Of a DNA stretch of 64,000 nucleotides, positions 35,201 through 43,693 are shown piece after piece; within the stretch, counting starts at the first letter, position 1; each line of letters begins with the position of its first letter. The stretch is from Glycomyces sp. NRRL B-16210 (GTDB lineage: Bacteria > Actinomycetota > Actinomycetes > Mycobacteriales > Micromonosporaceae), in NCBI RefSeq assembly GCF_000719515.1, contig NZ_JOGR01000001.1, positions 434,001 through 498,000 on the forward strand. Reading direction: 5' to 3'. The notes below the pieces were generated by a model. That model had not been told where the DNA came from, searched no databases, and saw only the letters and a program-made list of their open reading frames with translations. The position numbers and the translations under genes were made by a program.

Positions 35201-35238
35201 GTCCTGGAGTTTGGCCGAAAGGGCCGATTCGGTCAGCC

Positions 35239-37014
35239 TTAAAGCGGCAGCGATGGAAGGGATTCGGGAACCTGACGCTTCGGGCTCCCGCTCAATCCTC
35301 GGTCGCTCTTACTGAAGGCAGCGACAAGGGGTTGGGTCCGGGGCGGGCTTTGCCTGTGGCATAGGGGATTCCAGGGCTCCGCCAAGCAAGAAACCGGCGG
35401 TGGACATGCTGAGGGGCCCGATCCCTCTCGGGAATCGGGCTTGCGCGGCCTCGATGGTGCGCTTCCCCTCAGCAGTCGCCCGCTGAGGCAGCCTAAGAAC
35501 GGAGGAGGTCCGGGGTCTTCGCTGAACAGGACTCGTGGTCCCGATTCGCCTGTGTCGCTTGAAGTCTCAGCTACCGCACTGACCAGGACCCTCTCGGGTT
35601 CGCCGGTTCGAGCCGCCTCATCGACCACCTGGAACTTCGCTCGGGCCTTCGCGATCGCCGCGTCCATGCTCTTCTCGGCGTACCAGGTCGCGTAGTCCGT
35701 GAGTTCCCGCTTGAACGTGGGGGACCACTCGGCATAGTCGTGCCCGTTGGGCAGGTCCTTCTCTTCTTCCCACTCGGCATCGCTTGCGCCACTGGCGGTG
35801 TGCACGATCGAGGCGCGGCCGGGGCCGGTCTTCTCGATGCTCCACTTGCCGGTGTGGATGCGGGAGTGGTGGAAGCGGCACAACAGGATCAGGTTCTCGG
35901 CGACCGTAGCCCCGCCGTCCGCCCAGTGCTCCAGGTGGTGCGCCTCGGTCCAGGCGACGGGAGCCCGGCAACCGGACCAGGCGCAGCCTCCGGGTTGTTC
36001 CAGTTCCAGCTTGTGGCGCAGGGCCACGTTGGGGAGCCGCTTGGCGCGGCCGAGTTCGATCGCCTCGCCGGTGGAGTAGTCGAAGACCGAGGGGATGACC
36101 CCGGCCTCGCAGGCCAGCCGCCGGGCCTTCGACACCGAGACGGGCCGACCGTCGAGCATGGGCAGACGCCCGGTCTTCTCGCCGCGCAGGGTCGCCAGGT
36201 CGCAGGTCAGGTTGAGCGTCGCGGTGTGGCCGTGCCGCTTGGGCGCGCGAGGGTCGGTGCCATAGGCCGCCGCCATCTGGTGGAGCGCTTCGGCATTGCG
36301 GTTCGCGGCGGGAGGCAGCAGGCCGTCTTCATCGGCGTCCTCTTGGCGAGGAGGGGCCACCGCGGTCTTCAGGGCATTGCTGAGGAGCCTGCCGGTGTCG
36401 GCGGTGACGCGGCCGTCCACGTCCCACATGCCGTCGGGCCGCTCGTTGACCTCGAACCAGGCGAGGGACTGCTGGCTCATCTCGTCCAGCAGCGCCTGCC
36501 GGTCGAACAGCTCGGCGCAGACCCGGTCGAAGTGCTCGGCGAGTTCCGAACGAAGCGAGTGGACGCAGTACTCCCGGATGAGTTCTTCGGGGGTGGCGCA
36601 GTGAACCGAAGGGTCGTAAGGAGATTCGACGGGCTCGGGGTAGGGGACCCGGGAGTACACCGCCAGGCCCTCCCTTTCGAGGCGGCGCATCGCGTAGGCG
36701 ATGGCGTCGATGCGGGCCGCTCCGGAGAGCGCGGCGGCGGTGAGGCGCTTGAACTTGGGGGCGAGCCGGGCGATCGAGGCCATCTGGCCCGCGCAGGAGG
36801 CGTTGAAGTCGAAGCACTCCATGATCCAGCCGCGGATGCCCGAGAAGCCGTCGCAGGCCTTGTGGTGACCGGCCGAAGTGTAGGCGATGACCGCTTCGAG
36901 AGTGTGAGCCTCGCGCGCTCGGGACTGGGCCGCAAGGGATTCGATCTGGGAGCGGAGGAAGGCGGCTTCGGCGTCCCGGTCTGATCCGTACTGGTTTTCA
37001 GACTTGTCCGACAT
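35239..37014 (-). CDS. 13E12-repeat/DUF222 family HNH endonuclease
   Basis: 591 aa. The DUF222 region (about residues 25-290) carries helical segments LARLAPKFKRLTAAALSGAA-like and WFEVNERPDGMWDVDGRVTA. The HNH nuclease follows: GGCAWSGCRAPVAWTEAHHL, then HWADGGATVAENLILLCRFH and HHSRIH, with metal-binding Cys and His residues intact. The C-terminal ~110 residues are Pro/Ser-rich and unlike the family. One Leu in this tail (35494-35496) is a TTA codon. The start MSDKSENQYG has AGGAG upstream. Such genes are abundant and partly mobile in actinomycetes. Confidence 0.83.
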   Translation of the reverse strand: MSDKSENQYGSDRDAEAAFLRSQIESLAAQSRAREAHTLEAVIAYTSAGHHKACDGFSGIRGWIMECFDFNASCAGQMASIARLAPKFKRLTAAALSGAARIDAIAYAMRRLEREGLAVYSRVPYPEPVESPYDPSVHCATPEELIREYCVHSLRSELAEHFDRVCAELFDRQALLDEMSQQSLAWFEVNERPDGMWDVDGRVTADTGRLLSNALKTAVAPPRQEDADEDGLLPPAANRNAEALHQMAAAYGTDPRAPKRHGHTATLNLTCDLATLRGEKTGRLPMLDGRPVSVSKARRLACEAGVIPSVFDYSTGEAIELGRAKRLPNVALRHKLELEQPGGCAWSGCRAPVAWTEAHHLEHWADGGATVAENLILLCRFHHSRIHTGKWSIEKTGPGRASIVHTASGASDAEWEEEKDLPNGHDYAEWSPTFKRELTDYATWYAEKSMDAAIAKARAKFQVVDEAARTGEPERVLVSAVAETSSDTGESGPRVLFSEDPGPPPFLGCLSGRLLRGSAPSRPRKPDSREGSGPSACPPPVSCLAEPWNPLCHRQSPPRTQPLVAAFSKSDRGLSGSPKRQVPESLPSLPL

Positions 37015-37046
37015 CCTGCTCACTCCTCTCGGGGTTATCCGGTTTT

Positions 37047-37081
37047 GCAACCTATTGTTGGTTGCTGGCCTGATAAGTCAA
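37047..37081 (-). promoter_or_regulatory. Promoter and palindromic operator of the HNH gene
   Basis: Read on the minus strand, TTGACT (37081-37076) and CAATAG (37057-37052) are 18 bases apart. The inverted repeat GCAACC-N7-GGTTGC (37047-37065) covers the -10 region and would suit a repressor. Confidence 0.45.
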
Positions 37082-37335
37082 TGATGCCAGGGGAATGGGG
37101 GGATGGCATCACTCAAACGGGCGTAAGGGGGTTGGGGGAGACGTAAGGGATTTCGGGGCTGAGACGGGCACAACCTGAGGTCGGGTGCGGCGCAGGGTGC
37201 TTCAGGCGCCGTTGTCGCTGATCGGAAGGCCTCTAGCGTGATCGGACTGCAAGTCGAAGTGCGGGCCGGGTCGCCACTCGCCTCGTTGTCGCCGCCGATT
37301 GAACCTTGTTTCCGACGAAGCCGATTGACGGAATA

Positions 37336-37364
37336 TTGACATCGAAACGTTTCAATGTCATTAT
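37336..37364 (+). promoter_or_regulatory. Strong sigma-70 promoter with embedded LacI-type palindrome
   Basis: TTGACA (37336-37341), 17-base spacer, CATTAT (37359-37364). The spacer is filled by a 24-base near-perfect palindrome (37337-37360): outer arms TGACAT/ATGTCA, core GAAACGTTTC, one mismatch. The next element downstream on this strand is tRNA-Leu, about 195 bases away. Confidence 0.6.
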
Positions 37365-37559
37365 CCAATTAGGACAAAACAGATAAAGTCAGTCAACGAG
37401 TCCCGATCGGCAGCCTGTCCGGTGCCCGAACACCTCCCTTTAGGAGAGCCGCAACTGTCGGGATACCGACACTTGTGTGTCAAAAGAACTGGTGGGGCCC
37501 TCGGGGGAATCTCGGGGGGACCATGTCGGCGTTTTACCCGCTAGCGTGGCACCATACGG

Positions 37560-37642
37560 GCCCGAGTGGTGGAATCTGGTAGACACAGTCGGCTTAAAAC
37601 CGGCCGTCGTGAGACTTGCGGGTTCAAATCCCGTCTCGGGCA
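37560..37642 (+). tRNA. tRNA-Leu(UAA), bldA type
   Basis: 83-nt tRNA. Acceptor GCCCGAG pairs with CTCGGGC, discriminator A. The anticodon stem GTCGG/CCGGC closes the loop CTTAAAA, giving anticodon TAA. The long variable arm (CGTCGTGAGACTTG region) is that of leucine tRNAs and the T arm is GCGGG/CCCGT. CCA is not encoded. It reads UUA, the rarest codon in such genomes; in Streptomyces the equivalent tRNA (bldA) gates development and antibiotic production. Confidence 0.92.
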
Positions 37643-37821
37643 CGGGAACGGGGACAACCTGCTGGCCAATGGGATCGGACGGAGTGGGGCCGTCCGGTCC
37701 TCGACTTCCGTTCGGGTGAACCTCGCGGTACCTCGGGCCGGGTCCCCTCAGTCCCACCTTCACCTGCGAACCCGTTCCCGCACAACGTGATCGTTGCGCA
37801 CCACCGCACCGGTGACGCCGG
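37643..37821. other. Spacer after tRNA-Leu without a recognised gene
   Basis: About 180 bases with no supported gene. Frames that read through the tRNA on either strand are artefacts. Confidence 0.5.
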
Positions 37822-37850
37822 TTGACCGAGTGACGCAGCCATGCTATCCA
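37822..37850 (+). promoter_or_regulatory. Candidate promoter of the conservon
   Basis: TTGACC (37822-37827) and TATCCA (37845-37850) with a 17-base spacer, about 125 bases before the kinase start. Confidence 0.42.
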
Positions 37851-37899
37851 GTAGACGAGCGCTGCTACCATCCTGTCGAGCAGGGCGGGGGGAGAACGC

Positions 37900-37931
37900 C
37901 GTTTCGATTCTGCTGCAATACGTTTCAAATC
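37900..37931 (+). repeat. Direct repeat CGTTTCRAWTC in the conservon leader
   Basis: CGTTTCGATTC (37900-37910) and CGTTTCAAATC (37921-37931) are spaced 21 bases, two helical turns. The same CGTTTCAA begins at 37348 in the palindrome upstream of the tRNA. Confidence 0.38.
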
Positions 37932-37975
37932 TCTGCCATCGCGGAAGTCGATAGGCCCGTGTCGTGAGGACGGCG

Positions 37976-39634
37976 ATGCCCGAAACAGCTCGGTCAACAA
38001 CGCAAACCTATCAGTTCTCCCGGACTCCGGGTGTTCCTCAGGGCGAGGAGGCCATCGCGGTCGGGCTCAAGTCCCGACTGATCCGATTGGCGCTGCTGCC
38101 CATCGGCGTGGCCGTTTTCGCCGGCGCCGGAATCGCGATCTATCTGGTCGCAGCCGCGGCGGACCAACCGGCATGGATGAGCCCGGTGGTGTTCGGCTCC
38201 GCATCGGTCCTGCTGCTGCTCACCGGATTCCTCGCCTTCAGCTCGGCGACCAAGATCGAGTCCGATCTGCGGCGCCGGATCGGCGCCGTGCGAAGGTCTA
38301 CTGTAGAGACTCACTATAAGGTCTGGCAGATCCTCGACGACCTCCAGCGCGCCACCCCTCCCGACCAGCGCTGGTCGGTGCCGCTGCCCAATCCCGGCGT
38401 CAGCGCCCGGAACGTGGACGAGACCATCGCCCTCCTCGCCGCCGAGGCCCGCCACCTGCGGGCCGCCGCCGAGTCCGTCGCCGCCCGCAACGTCCAGGCC
38501 GCGCCTGCGCAACCGATCGCTCCTGCGGCGCTCGTGTCGCCGCCTCCGGCCCCGATCGCCGCCGCCGCGAACGCCGCCGACGAACCGGGCGTGGGCATCT
38601 TCGTCAACCGGGCCCGGCGGCTCCAGGTCCTCGCGCACCGCGAGATCGTCGAACTCGACTTCCTCGAACGCCAGGTCGAGGACCCCGAACTGCTCAAGGG
38701 CCTGTTCTCGGTCGACCACCTGGCGACCAGGGTGCGCCGCCACGCCGAGAACCTCGCGGTGCTCGGCGGCGGCCCCTCGCACCGGCAGTGGTCGCGCCCG
38801 GTCAACGTCTACGAGGCGCTGCGCTCCTCGGTCGCCGAGGTCGAGCACTACGCGCGGGTCAAGCTCGCGCGCCCGATCGACGGCACCCTCAAGGGCCACG
38901 CGGTCGCCGACTTCATCCACCTGGTCGCCGAGCTGATCGAGAACGCGACGCTGTTCTCGCCGCCGAACTCCCAGGTGCTCATCCGCGTCGAGCACGTCAG
39001 CGCCGGCATGGCCGTCGAGGTCGAGGACCGGGGCCTCGGCATGGCCAAGGAGGACCGCGAGTTCTACAACGGGATCCTCTCCACCCCCGCGGAGGTCGAT
39101 CTCGAAGCGCTGCTCGCGGACGGGCGCATCGGGCTCTATGTGGTGGCGCTGCTGGCCCGGCGCCACAAGTTCGCCGTCCAGTTGCAGTCCAACATCTTCG
39201 GCGGCACGCAGGCGGTCGTGGTCGTGCCCGAGGCGGTGCTCGGCGGCGAGCGCAGCGTCAACGAGCCCAAGGAGATCGAGGCCGTCGAGCCGAGCCCGCA
39301 ACTGCCCTCGGTCCGCTTGGGCGGGACCGAGCAGCACTCCCGACCGCAGCCGGTCGCCGGCCCGCGCACCGGCCCGATCGACGCACCCGCCTACGCCCCG
39401 AGGGCGATCGAGCCGGCGCGCCCCAGCGAGCCCGACGACCGGCCCGCGCTCCCCAAGCGCAGCAGGCAGTCCCACCTCGCACCGCAGCTGCGCGACGGGT
39501 CGCAGCACGGCGGCGCCGGCTCCGAGTCCGGGCACGATCCCGGCCTCATGCGGGCGTTCCAGCAGGGCCAGCACCGCGCCGGCGACCAAGTTTCGGACAG
39601 TTCCGTCACTCCGTACCAAGACGAGGAGGCCTGA
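37976..39634 (+). CDS. Conservon sensor histidine kinase-like protein (CvnA type)
   Basis: 552 aa. Two membrane helices near the start (LALLPIGVAVFAGAGIAIYL and VVFGSASVLLLLTGFLAFSS) are followed by a variable region and an HATPase domain (FIHLVAELIENATLFSPPNS with the N box, VEDRGLGMAKED, GLYVVALLARRH). The last ~130 residues are Pro/Arg-rich and disordered. No clear phosphoacceptor His box is visible, as in other CvnA proteins. GAGGA precedes the ATG at 37976; the GTG at 37964 lacks one. The stop overlaps the next start (TGATG). Confidence 0.85.
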   Translation: MPETARSTTQTYQFSRTPGVPQGEEAIAVGLKSRLIRLALLPIGVAVFAGAGIAIYLVAAAADQPAWMSPVVFGSASVLLLLTGFLAFSSATKIESDLRRRIGAVRRSTVETHYKVWQILDDLQRATPPDQRWSVPLPNPGVSARNVDETIALLAAEARHLRAAAESVAARNVQAAPAQPIAPAALVSPPPAPIAAAANAADEPGVGIFVNRARRLQVLAHREIVELDFLERQVEDPELLKGLFSVDHLATRVRRHAENLAVLGGGPSHRQWSRPVNVYEALRSSVAEVEHYARVKLARPIDGTLKGHAVADFIHLVAELIENATLFSPPNSQVLIRVEHVSAGMAVEVEDRGLGMAKEDREFYNGILSTPAEVDLEALLADGRIGLYVVALLARRHKFAVQLQSNIFGGTQAVVVVPEAVLGGERSVNEPKEIEAVEPSPQLPSVRLGGTEQHSRPQPVAGPRTGPIDAPAYAPRAIEPARPSEPDDRPALPKRSRQSHLAPQLRDGSQHGGAGSESGHDPGLMRAFQQGQHRAGDQVSDSSVTPYQDEEA

Positions 39635-40071
39635 TGGCAGGCGACGAGGCACCGGATCTCAATTGGCTGCTCGCGGGACTGGTGGAGAAGGTCCCGCACG
39701 CGCGCAGCGCCCTCCTGCTGTCGACGGACGGCATCAAGAAGGCGTACTCGGGGCTCGACGCCGACCAGGCCGACCAGCTCTCGGCGATCGCCTCGGGCAT
39801 GTTCTCGCTGGCGCGCAGCGCCGGGGCGCAGTTCGGCTCGACCCCGGGCGTGCGCCAGGTCGTGGCCGAGCTCGACGACACGATGCTGTTCGTCTCCACC
39901 GCCGGTTCCGGTGCGGTGCTCGCGGTCGCGACCGATCGCGAGGCGGACGCGGGCCTGGTCGGCTACGAGATGTCCGTCCTCGTCAAGAGCGTCCGCCCGG
40001 CCCTGGAGACGCCGGTGCGCCGCCCCGTGGCGCCCAGCGGCGCGGTCGCCAGCGGTGACGCGGCGCTCTGA
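39634..40071 (+). CDS. Roadblock/LC7 domain protein (CvnB type)
   Basis: 145 aa, one roadblock/LC7 domain: LNWLLAGLVEKVPHARSALL, then DGIKKAYSGLDADQADQLSA and GSGAVLAVATDREADAGLVG. In bacteria these small dimeric folds regulate Ras-like GTPases, and the partner GTPase is encoded two genes on. Start and stop overlap both neighbours by one or two bases, so it is translationally coupled. Confidence 0.88.
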   Translation: MAGDEAPDLNWLLAGLVEKVPHARSALLLSTDGIKKAYSGLDADQADQLSAIASGMFSLARSAGAQFGSTPGVRQVVAELDDTMLFVSTAGSGAVLAVATDREADAGLVGYEMSVLVKSVRPALETPVRRPVAPSGAVASGDAAL

Positions 40072-40442
40072 TGGGCGACTCCGCGGACAGGCCGCTGCTC
40101 GACGACGAGGCGGGCCCGCTCGTCCGCCCGTACATGGCCAGCGGCGGGCGGACCGCGCCGAGCGCCGCGCTCGACCTGCTGACCCTGGTCTGGGCGACCG
40201 GCCGGCTGGGGCCCACGCAGTTGGAGGCCGAACTCGGCGAGGTGCTGCTGCTGTGCCGGGAGCCGATCTCGGTGGCCGACGTCGCCGCCCACATGCGGCT
40301 GCCGGCGATGGTCGTCAAGGTCCTGCTGTCCGACCTCATCGAACTCGGCGCGGTCGGGCTCCTCTCGCCCGACCCCGCCGTCGACACCACCGACCGATCC
40401 GTATTGGAGGCACTCCTCAATGGCCTACAACGGCGACTGTGA
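40071..40442 (+). CDS. DUF742 protein (CvnC type)
   Basis: 123 aa. It matches the DUF742 pattern: GPLVRPYMASGGRT near the start, then an LDLLTLVWATGR segment and a winged-helix-like EPISVADVAAHMRLPAMVVKVLL, with GLLSPDP at the end. DUF742 proteins are found almost only in conservons. It may be the DNA- or protein-contacting component. Its 3' end overlaps the GTPase gene by 23 bases. Confidence 0.88.
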   Translation: MGDSADRPLLDDEAGPLVRPYMASGGRTAPSAALDLLTLVWATGRLGPTQLEAELGEVLLLCREPISVADVAAHMRLPAMVVKVLLSDLIELGAVGLLSPDPAVDTTDRSVLEALLNGLQRRL

Positions 40443-41016
40443 CCCCGCCGCCCGCGCCGGGCCGGCGCGCACCGCGATCAAGCTGCTCGTGGCCGGCGGG
40501 TTCGGGGCCGGGAAGACGACCTTCGTCGCGTCGGTGTCGGAGATCGAGCCGCTGACGACCGAGGAGACCATCACCGCCGCCTCGGTCGGCACCGACGACC
40601 TCACCGGCGTGGGGGACAAGCGGACCACCACGGTCGCGCTCGACTTCGGGCGGCTGACGCTGGACGAGCGGCACATCCTGTACCTGTTCGGCACCCCCGG
40701 GCAGGACCGGTTCTGGTTCATGTGGAACGAGCTGTCGGAAGGGGCCTACGGCGCGGTGGTCCTGGCCGACACCCGGCGCCTGGAGGACTGCTTCCCGTCG
40801 CTGGACTTCTTCGAGCGGCGGGGGACGCCGTTCATCGTGGCGGTCAACGAGTTCGACGGCGCGCACCGGTACGCGCCCGAGGAGGTCCGGTCGGCGCTCG
40901 ACCTCGACCCGGGTGTGCCGGTGGTCCTGTGCGACGCGCGCGACACCCGTTCGGCCACGTCCGCGCTGGTCACGCTGACGCAGCATCTGATCTCGGCCGC
41001 GTCGGCGGCCGTCTAG
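40420..41016 (+). CDS. Small Ras-like GTPase (CvnD type)
   Basis: 198 aa. G1/P-loop GGFGAGKTTF (about residues 27-36), switch region with TTTVALDFGRL, G3 LFGTPGQDRFW, and G4 VAVNEFDG in place of NKxD, a normal variant for this family. It is the signalling output of the conservon, controlled by the roadblock protein and the kinase-like protein at the membrane. Confidence 0.9.
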   Translation: MAYNGDCDPAARAGPARTAIKLLVAGGFGAGKTTFVASVSEIEPLTTEETITAASVGTDDLTGVGDKRTTTVALDFGRLTLDERHILYLFGTPGQDRFWFMWNELSEGAYGAVVLADTRRLEDCFPSLDFFERRGTPFIVAVNEFDGAHRYAPEEVRSALDLDPGVPVVLCDARDTRSATSALVTLTQHLISAASAAV

Positions 41017-41029
41017 TTAGGAGAGACGC

Positions 41030-41587
41030 ATGTCCGATCTGGAGAACGAGTTCCGCCTCACGGTGACCCCGGAGGACCCCGACGGCTCCAAGCGGGCCGC
41101 CCGGCTCGCGAAGCTCGGCGCGGTGGCGCAGGCCGATCCGGAGTACGACGACGTGGCCCGGCAGATCCTCACGCTGACCGGCGCGACCTGGGCGGGGGTG
41201 AACTTCGTGGGCGAGCACCAGCACCAGTTCTTCCCGGGCATCGCCGGGCCGGGAACGCAGTCGGTCGACGGGGCCGACCCCGAGATCGGGCGCGAGATGC
41301 CCGGCGACCACGGCTACTGCGTGTACGTGGTGGCGCGCGAGAAGGCCATGGCGCTCAACAACGTCATGGACTACGCGCGGTTCGCGGGCAACCCGGTGGT
41401 GGACGCGCTCGGCATCCGCGCGTACATCGGCGCGCCGCTGGTGGACGAGGAGGGCGCGACCATCGGCACCGTCTGGGCCATCGACGACAAGACCCACCAG
41501 TGGGGGACGGTCGACGTGGACGCCATGAAGGAGGTCGCGGCGAAGGTCATGGGCCGCATCCGCGAGAAGGCCGCGGCGGGAGCCTGA
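41030..41587 (+). CDS. GAF-domain sensor protein of the conservon operon
   Basis: 185 aa. After an N-terminal helix (RAARLAKLGAVAQADPEYDD) comes a GAF domain: ILTLTGATWAGVNFVGEHQH, the GYCVYVVAREKAM segment and IRAYIGAPLVDEEGATIGTV. It lacks an output domain. AGGAGAG lies before the ATG only 14 bases after the GTPase gene, so it probably supplies ligand or redox sensing to the same system. A Cys (HGYCVY) sits in the likely ligand pocket. Confidence 0.84.
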   Translation: MSDLENEFRLTVTPEDPDGSKRAARLAKLGAVAQADPEYDDVARQILTLTGATWAGVNFVGEHQHQFFPGIAGPGTQSVDGADPEIGREMPGDHGYCVYVVAREKAMALNNVMDYARFAGNPVVDALGIRAYIGAPLVDEEGATIGTVWAIDDKTHQWGTVDVDAMKEVAAKVMGRIREKAAAGA

Positions 41588-41649
41588 CCGACCGGGGCGT
41601 CCCCTCACGCCCTGAAGCGAGCACGGCATCGACTGCCCTGCAACGACAT

Positions 41650-41677
41650 CGGGGGAGGCGGCGCACCGCCTCCCCCG
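41650..41677 (+). terminator. Terminator after the conservon operon
   Basis: CGGGGGAGGCGG / CCGCCTCCCCCG, a 12-bp stem with the tetraloop CGCA. Confidence 0.72.
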
Positions 41678-41819
41678 AACCGTTGTCCGGTCTTCGTGAA
41701 GACGTTATGCTGCGTTGATTCGTGTGCAATCGTCCCATGATCGGCTCTAGGGGTTCCCATACCGCCCCTAGGCGCAGCGGCCCGGCCCGCGCCCGATCCA
41801 TCGACCCCAACGGAGAATC

Positions 41820-43571
41820 ATGCTCAGCATCAGAGGCAAGCGACCGGTCGTGGCCGCCCTCGGCGCGGTGGCGCTCGCGGCGACCACGATCGCCGTCGGC
41901 GCCTGGTCCGGCCACGGCGGCCACTGGGGCCCCGGCGGGCCCGGAGGCCACGGCGGCCACCACGGCAAGCAGGTCGAGCTGCAACTGCTCGCCATCAACG
42001 ACTTCCACGGCAACCTCGAGGCCGACTCCAGCCTCACCTACCCCGGCTTCGAGGAGCCCGTCGGCGGCGCCGAGTACCTCGCCACCCACCTCGCCCAGGC
42101 CCGCGAAGGCGAGAAGTACAGCACCACCGTCGCCGCCGGGGACCTCATCGGCGCCAGCCCCTTCCTCTCGGCGGTCTTCGACGACGAGCCGACCATCGAG
42201 TCGCTCAACGCCATGGGCGTCGAGGTCTCCTCGGTCGGCAACCACGAGTTCGACGACGGCTTCGAGGAACTCCAGCGCATCATCGACGGCGACGAGCACT
42301 TCGACGGCGCCGACTTCCCCTACCTCGGCGCGAACGTCGTCGACGAGGCGACCGGCGAGCCCGTCCTCGACCCGTACTGGGTCAAGCAGTTCAAAGGCGG
42401 CGTCAAGGTCGGCTTCATCGGCATGACCCTCGAAGGCACCGGCGACATCGTCTCCAAGGCCGGCATCGAGGGCCTCGAGTTCCGCGACGAGGTCGAGACC
42501 GCGAACAAGTACGCCAAGGAGCTCAAGCGCAAGGGCGTCAACGCCATCGTCGTGCTCCTCCACGAAGGCGGCGTGCCCGTCGCCGAGGACACCGGCCACG
42601 ACTGCGAGTCCCTCGACGGCACCGGCACCGGCATGTCCGGGCCCATCGTCGACATCGCCGAGACCACGAGCCCGCTCGTGGACATCATCATCACCGGCCA
42701 CACCCACAACGAGTACGTCTGCTCGGTGCCCGACCCGGCCGGCAACCCGCGCATGATCACCTCCGCCTCCTCCTACGGCAAGGTCTTCACCGAGATCGAC
42801 GCGACCTACGACAAGCGCACCAAGGACATCGTGCGCTCCAAGGTCTCCGGCTCCAACACCGTCGTCACCCGCGACGTCGAGGCCGACCCCGCGCAGACGG
42901 CGATCCTCGACGAGTACGGGCCGCTCGCCGAAGAGGCCGGCAGCCGCGTCGTCGGCTACATCGCCGAGGACATCACCCGCGGCGCCACCCGCGCCGAGGA
43001 GTTCCCGCTCGGCAGCCTCATCGCCGACGCCCAGTGGTGGAGCACCGCCGCAGAGGACGCCGGCGGCGCCGACTTCGCCCTCATGAACCCCGGCGGCGTC
43101 CGAGCCGACCTCCTCTACGACCAGGGCACCCCCGGCGAGGCGACCTACGCCGAGGTGTTCACCGTGCAGCCCTTCGCGAACTACGTCGTCACCGTCGACC
43201 TCACCGGCGCCCAGATCCTCGAAGCGCTCCAGCAGCAGCTGCCCAGCGCCGACCGCGACACCACCCTGGTGCTCCAGGTCTCCGAGGGCTTCACGTACAC
43301 GTGGGACACGACGCTGACCGGCACCGACCAGATCGTCGCCGACTCCCTGGCGCTCAACGGGGAGCCGATCGAGGCCGAGGAGACCTACCGGGTCACCATC
43401 AACTCCTTCCTCGCCGACGGCGGCGACTCCTTCTACGTCTTCGCCGAAGGCGAGAACCGCCTCTTCGGAGCCCTCGACGTGGACGCGTTCGAGGACTACC
43501 TCGCCGAGTTCGGCACCGAGGCCGACCCGATCGGCGCGCCCGAACTCGGGCGCGTCACCGTCATCGGCTGA
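41820..43571 (+). CDS. Secreted 5'-nucleotidase/metallophosphatase (UshA type)
   Basis: 583 aa. A signal peptide (VVAALGAVALAATTIAVGAW) is followed by a Gly/His-rich stretch (HGGHWGPGGPGGHGGHHG) that might bind metal. The metallophosphatase domain has LLAINDFHGNLE, AAGDLIGASPF, SSVGNHEFDDG and IIITGHTHNEY, all metal-ligand motifs. The C-terminal substrate domain has EFPLGSLIADAQWW, LMNPGGVRADLL and FLADGGDSFYVF. It dephosphorylates extracellular nucleotides to nucleosides and phosphate. GGAG precedes the ATG; terminators flank it. Confidence 0.9.
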   Translation: MLSIRGKRPVVAALGAVALAATTIAVGAWSGHGGHWGPGGPGGHGGHHGKQVELQLLAINDFHGNLEADSSLTYPGFEEPVGGAEYLATHLAQAREGEKYSTTVAAGDLIGASPFLSAVFDDEPTIESLNAMGVEVSSVGNHEFDDGFEELQRIIDGDEHFDGADFPYLGANVVDEATGEPVLDPYWVKQFKGGVKVGFIGMTLEGTGDIVSKAGIEGLEFRDEVETANKYAKELKRKGVNAIVVLLHEGGVPVAEDTGHDCESLDGTGTGMSGPIVDIAETTSPLVDIIITGHTHNEYVCSVPDPAGNPRMITSASSYGKVFTEIDATYDKRTKDIVRSKVSGSNTVVTRDVEADPAQTAILDEYGPLAEEAGSRVVGYIAEDITRGATRAEEFPLGSLIADAQWWSTAAEDAGGADFALMNPGGVRADLLYDQGTPGEATYAEVFTVQPFANYVVTVDLTGAQILEALQQQLPSADRDTTLVLQVSEGFTYTWDTTLTGTDQIVADSLALNGEPIEAEETYRVTINSFLADGGDSFYVFAEGENRLFGALDVDAFEDYLAEFGTEADPIGAPELGRVTVIG

Positions 43572-43591
43572 CCTTCTTCAGAAAACTCTGA

Positions 43592-43624
43592 ACAGCGGCG
43601 GAGCAGGGAATGCTCCGCCGCTGT
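43592..43624 (+). terminator. Terminator after the 5'-nucleotidase gene
   Basis: A 14-bp stem built on CAGCGGCGGAGCA and its complement with loop GGGAA. Confidence 0.75.
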
Positions 43625-43648
43625 GTCGTGTTCGGTGCATTGACCGGA

Positions 43649-43654
43649 TAGGGT
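43649..43654 (+). promoter_or_regulatory. Candidate -10 box TAGGGT before the BI-1 gene
   Basis: TAGGGT lies 39 bases before the ATG; the leader then holds GGAGGA. No clear -35 hexamer. Confidence 0.35.
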
Positions 43655-43693
43655 TGGAGTCACCCTTGAACCTTCAACGGAGGACCGCAGGTC

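Noticed and set aside
37440..38000. Minus-strand frame reading through tRNA-Leu (ends in ETGFEPASLTTAGFKP-like sequence)
   Set aside because: This is the familiar false translation of a tRNA gene; the region is the tRNA and its promoters.
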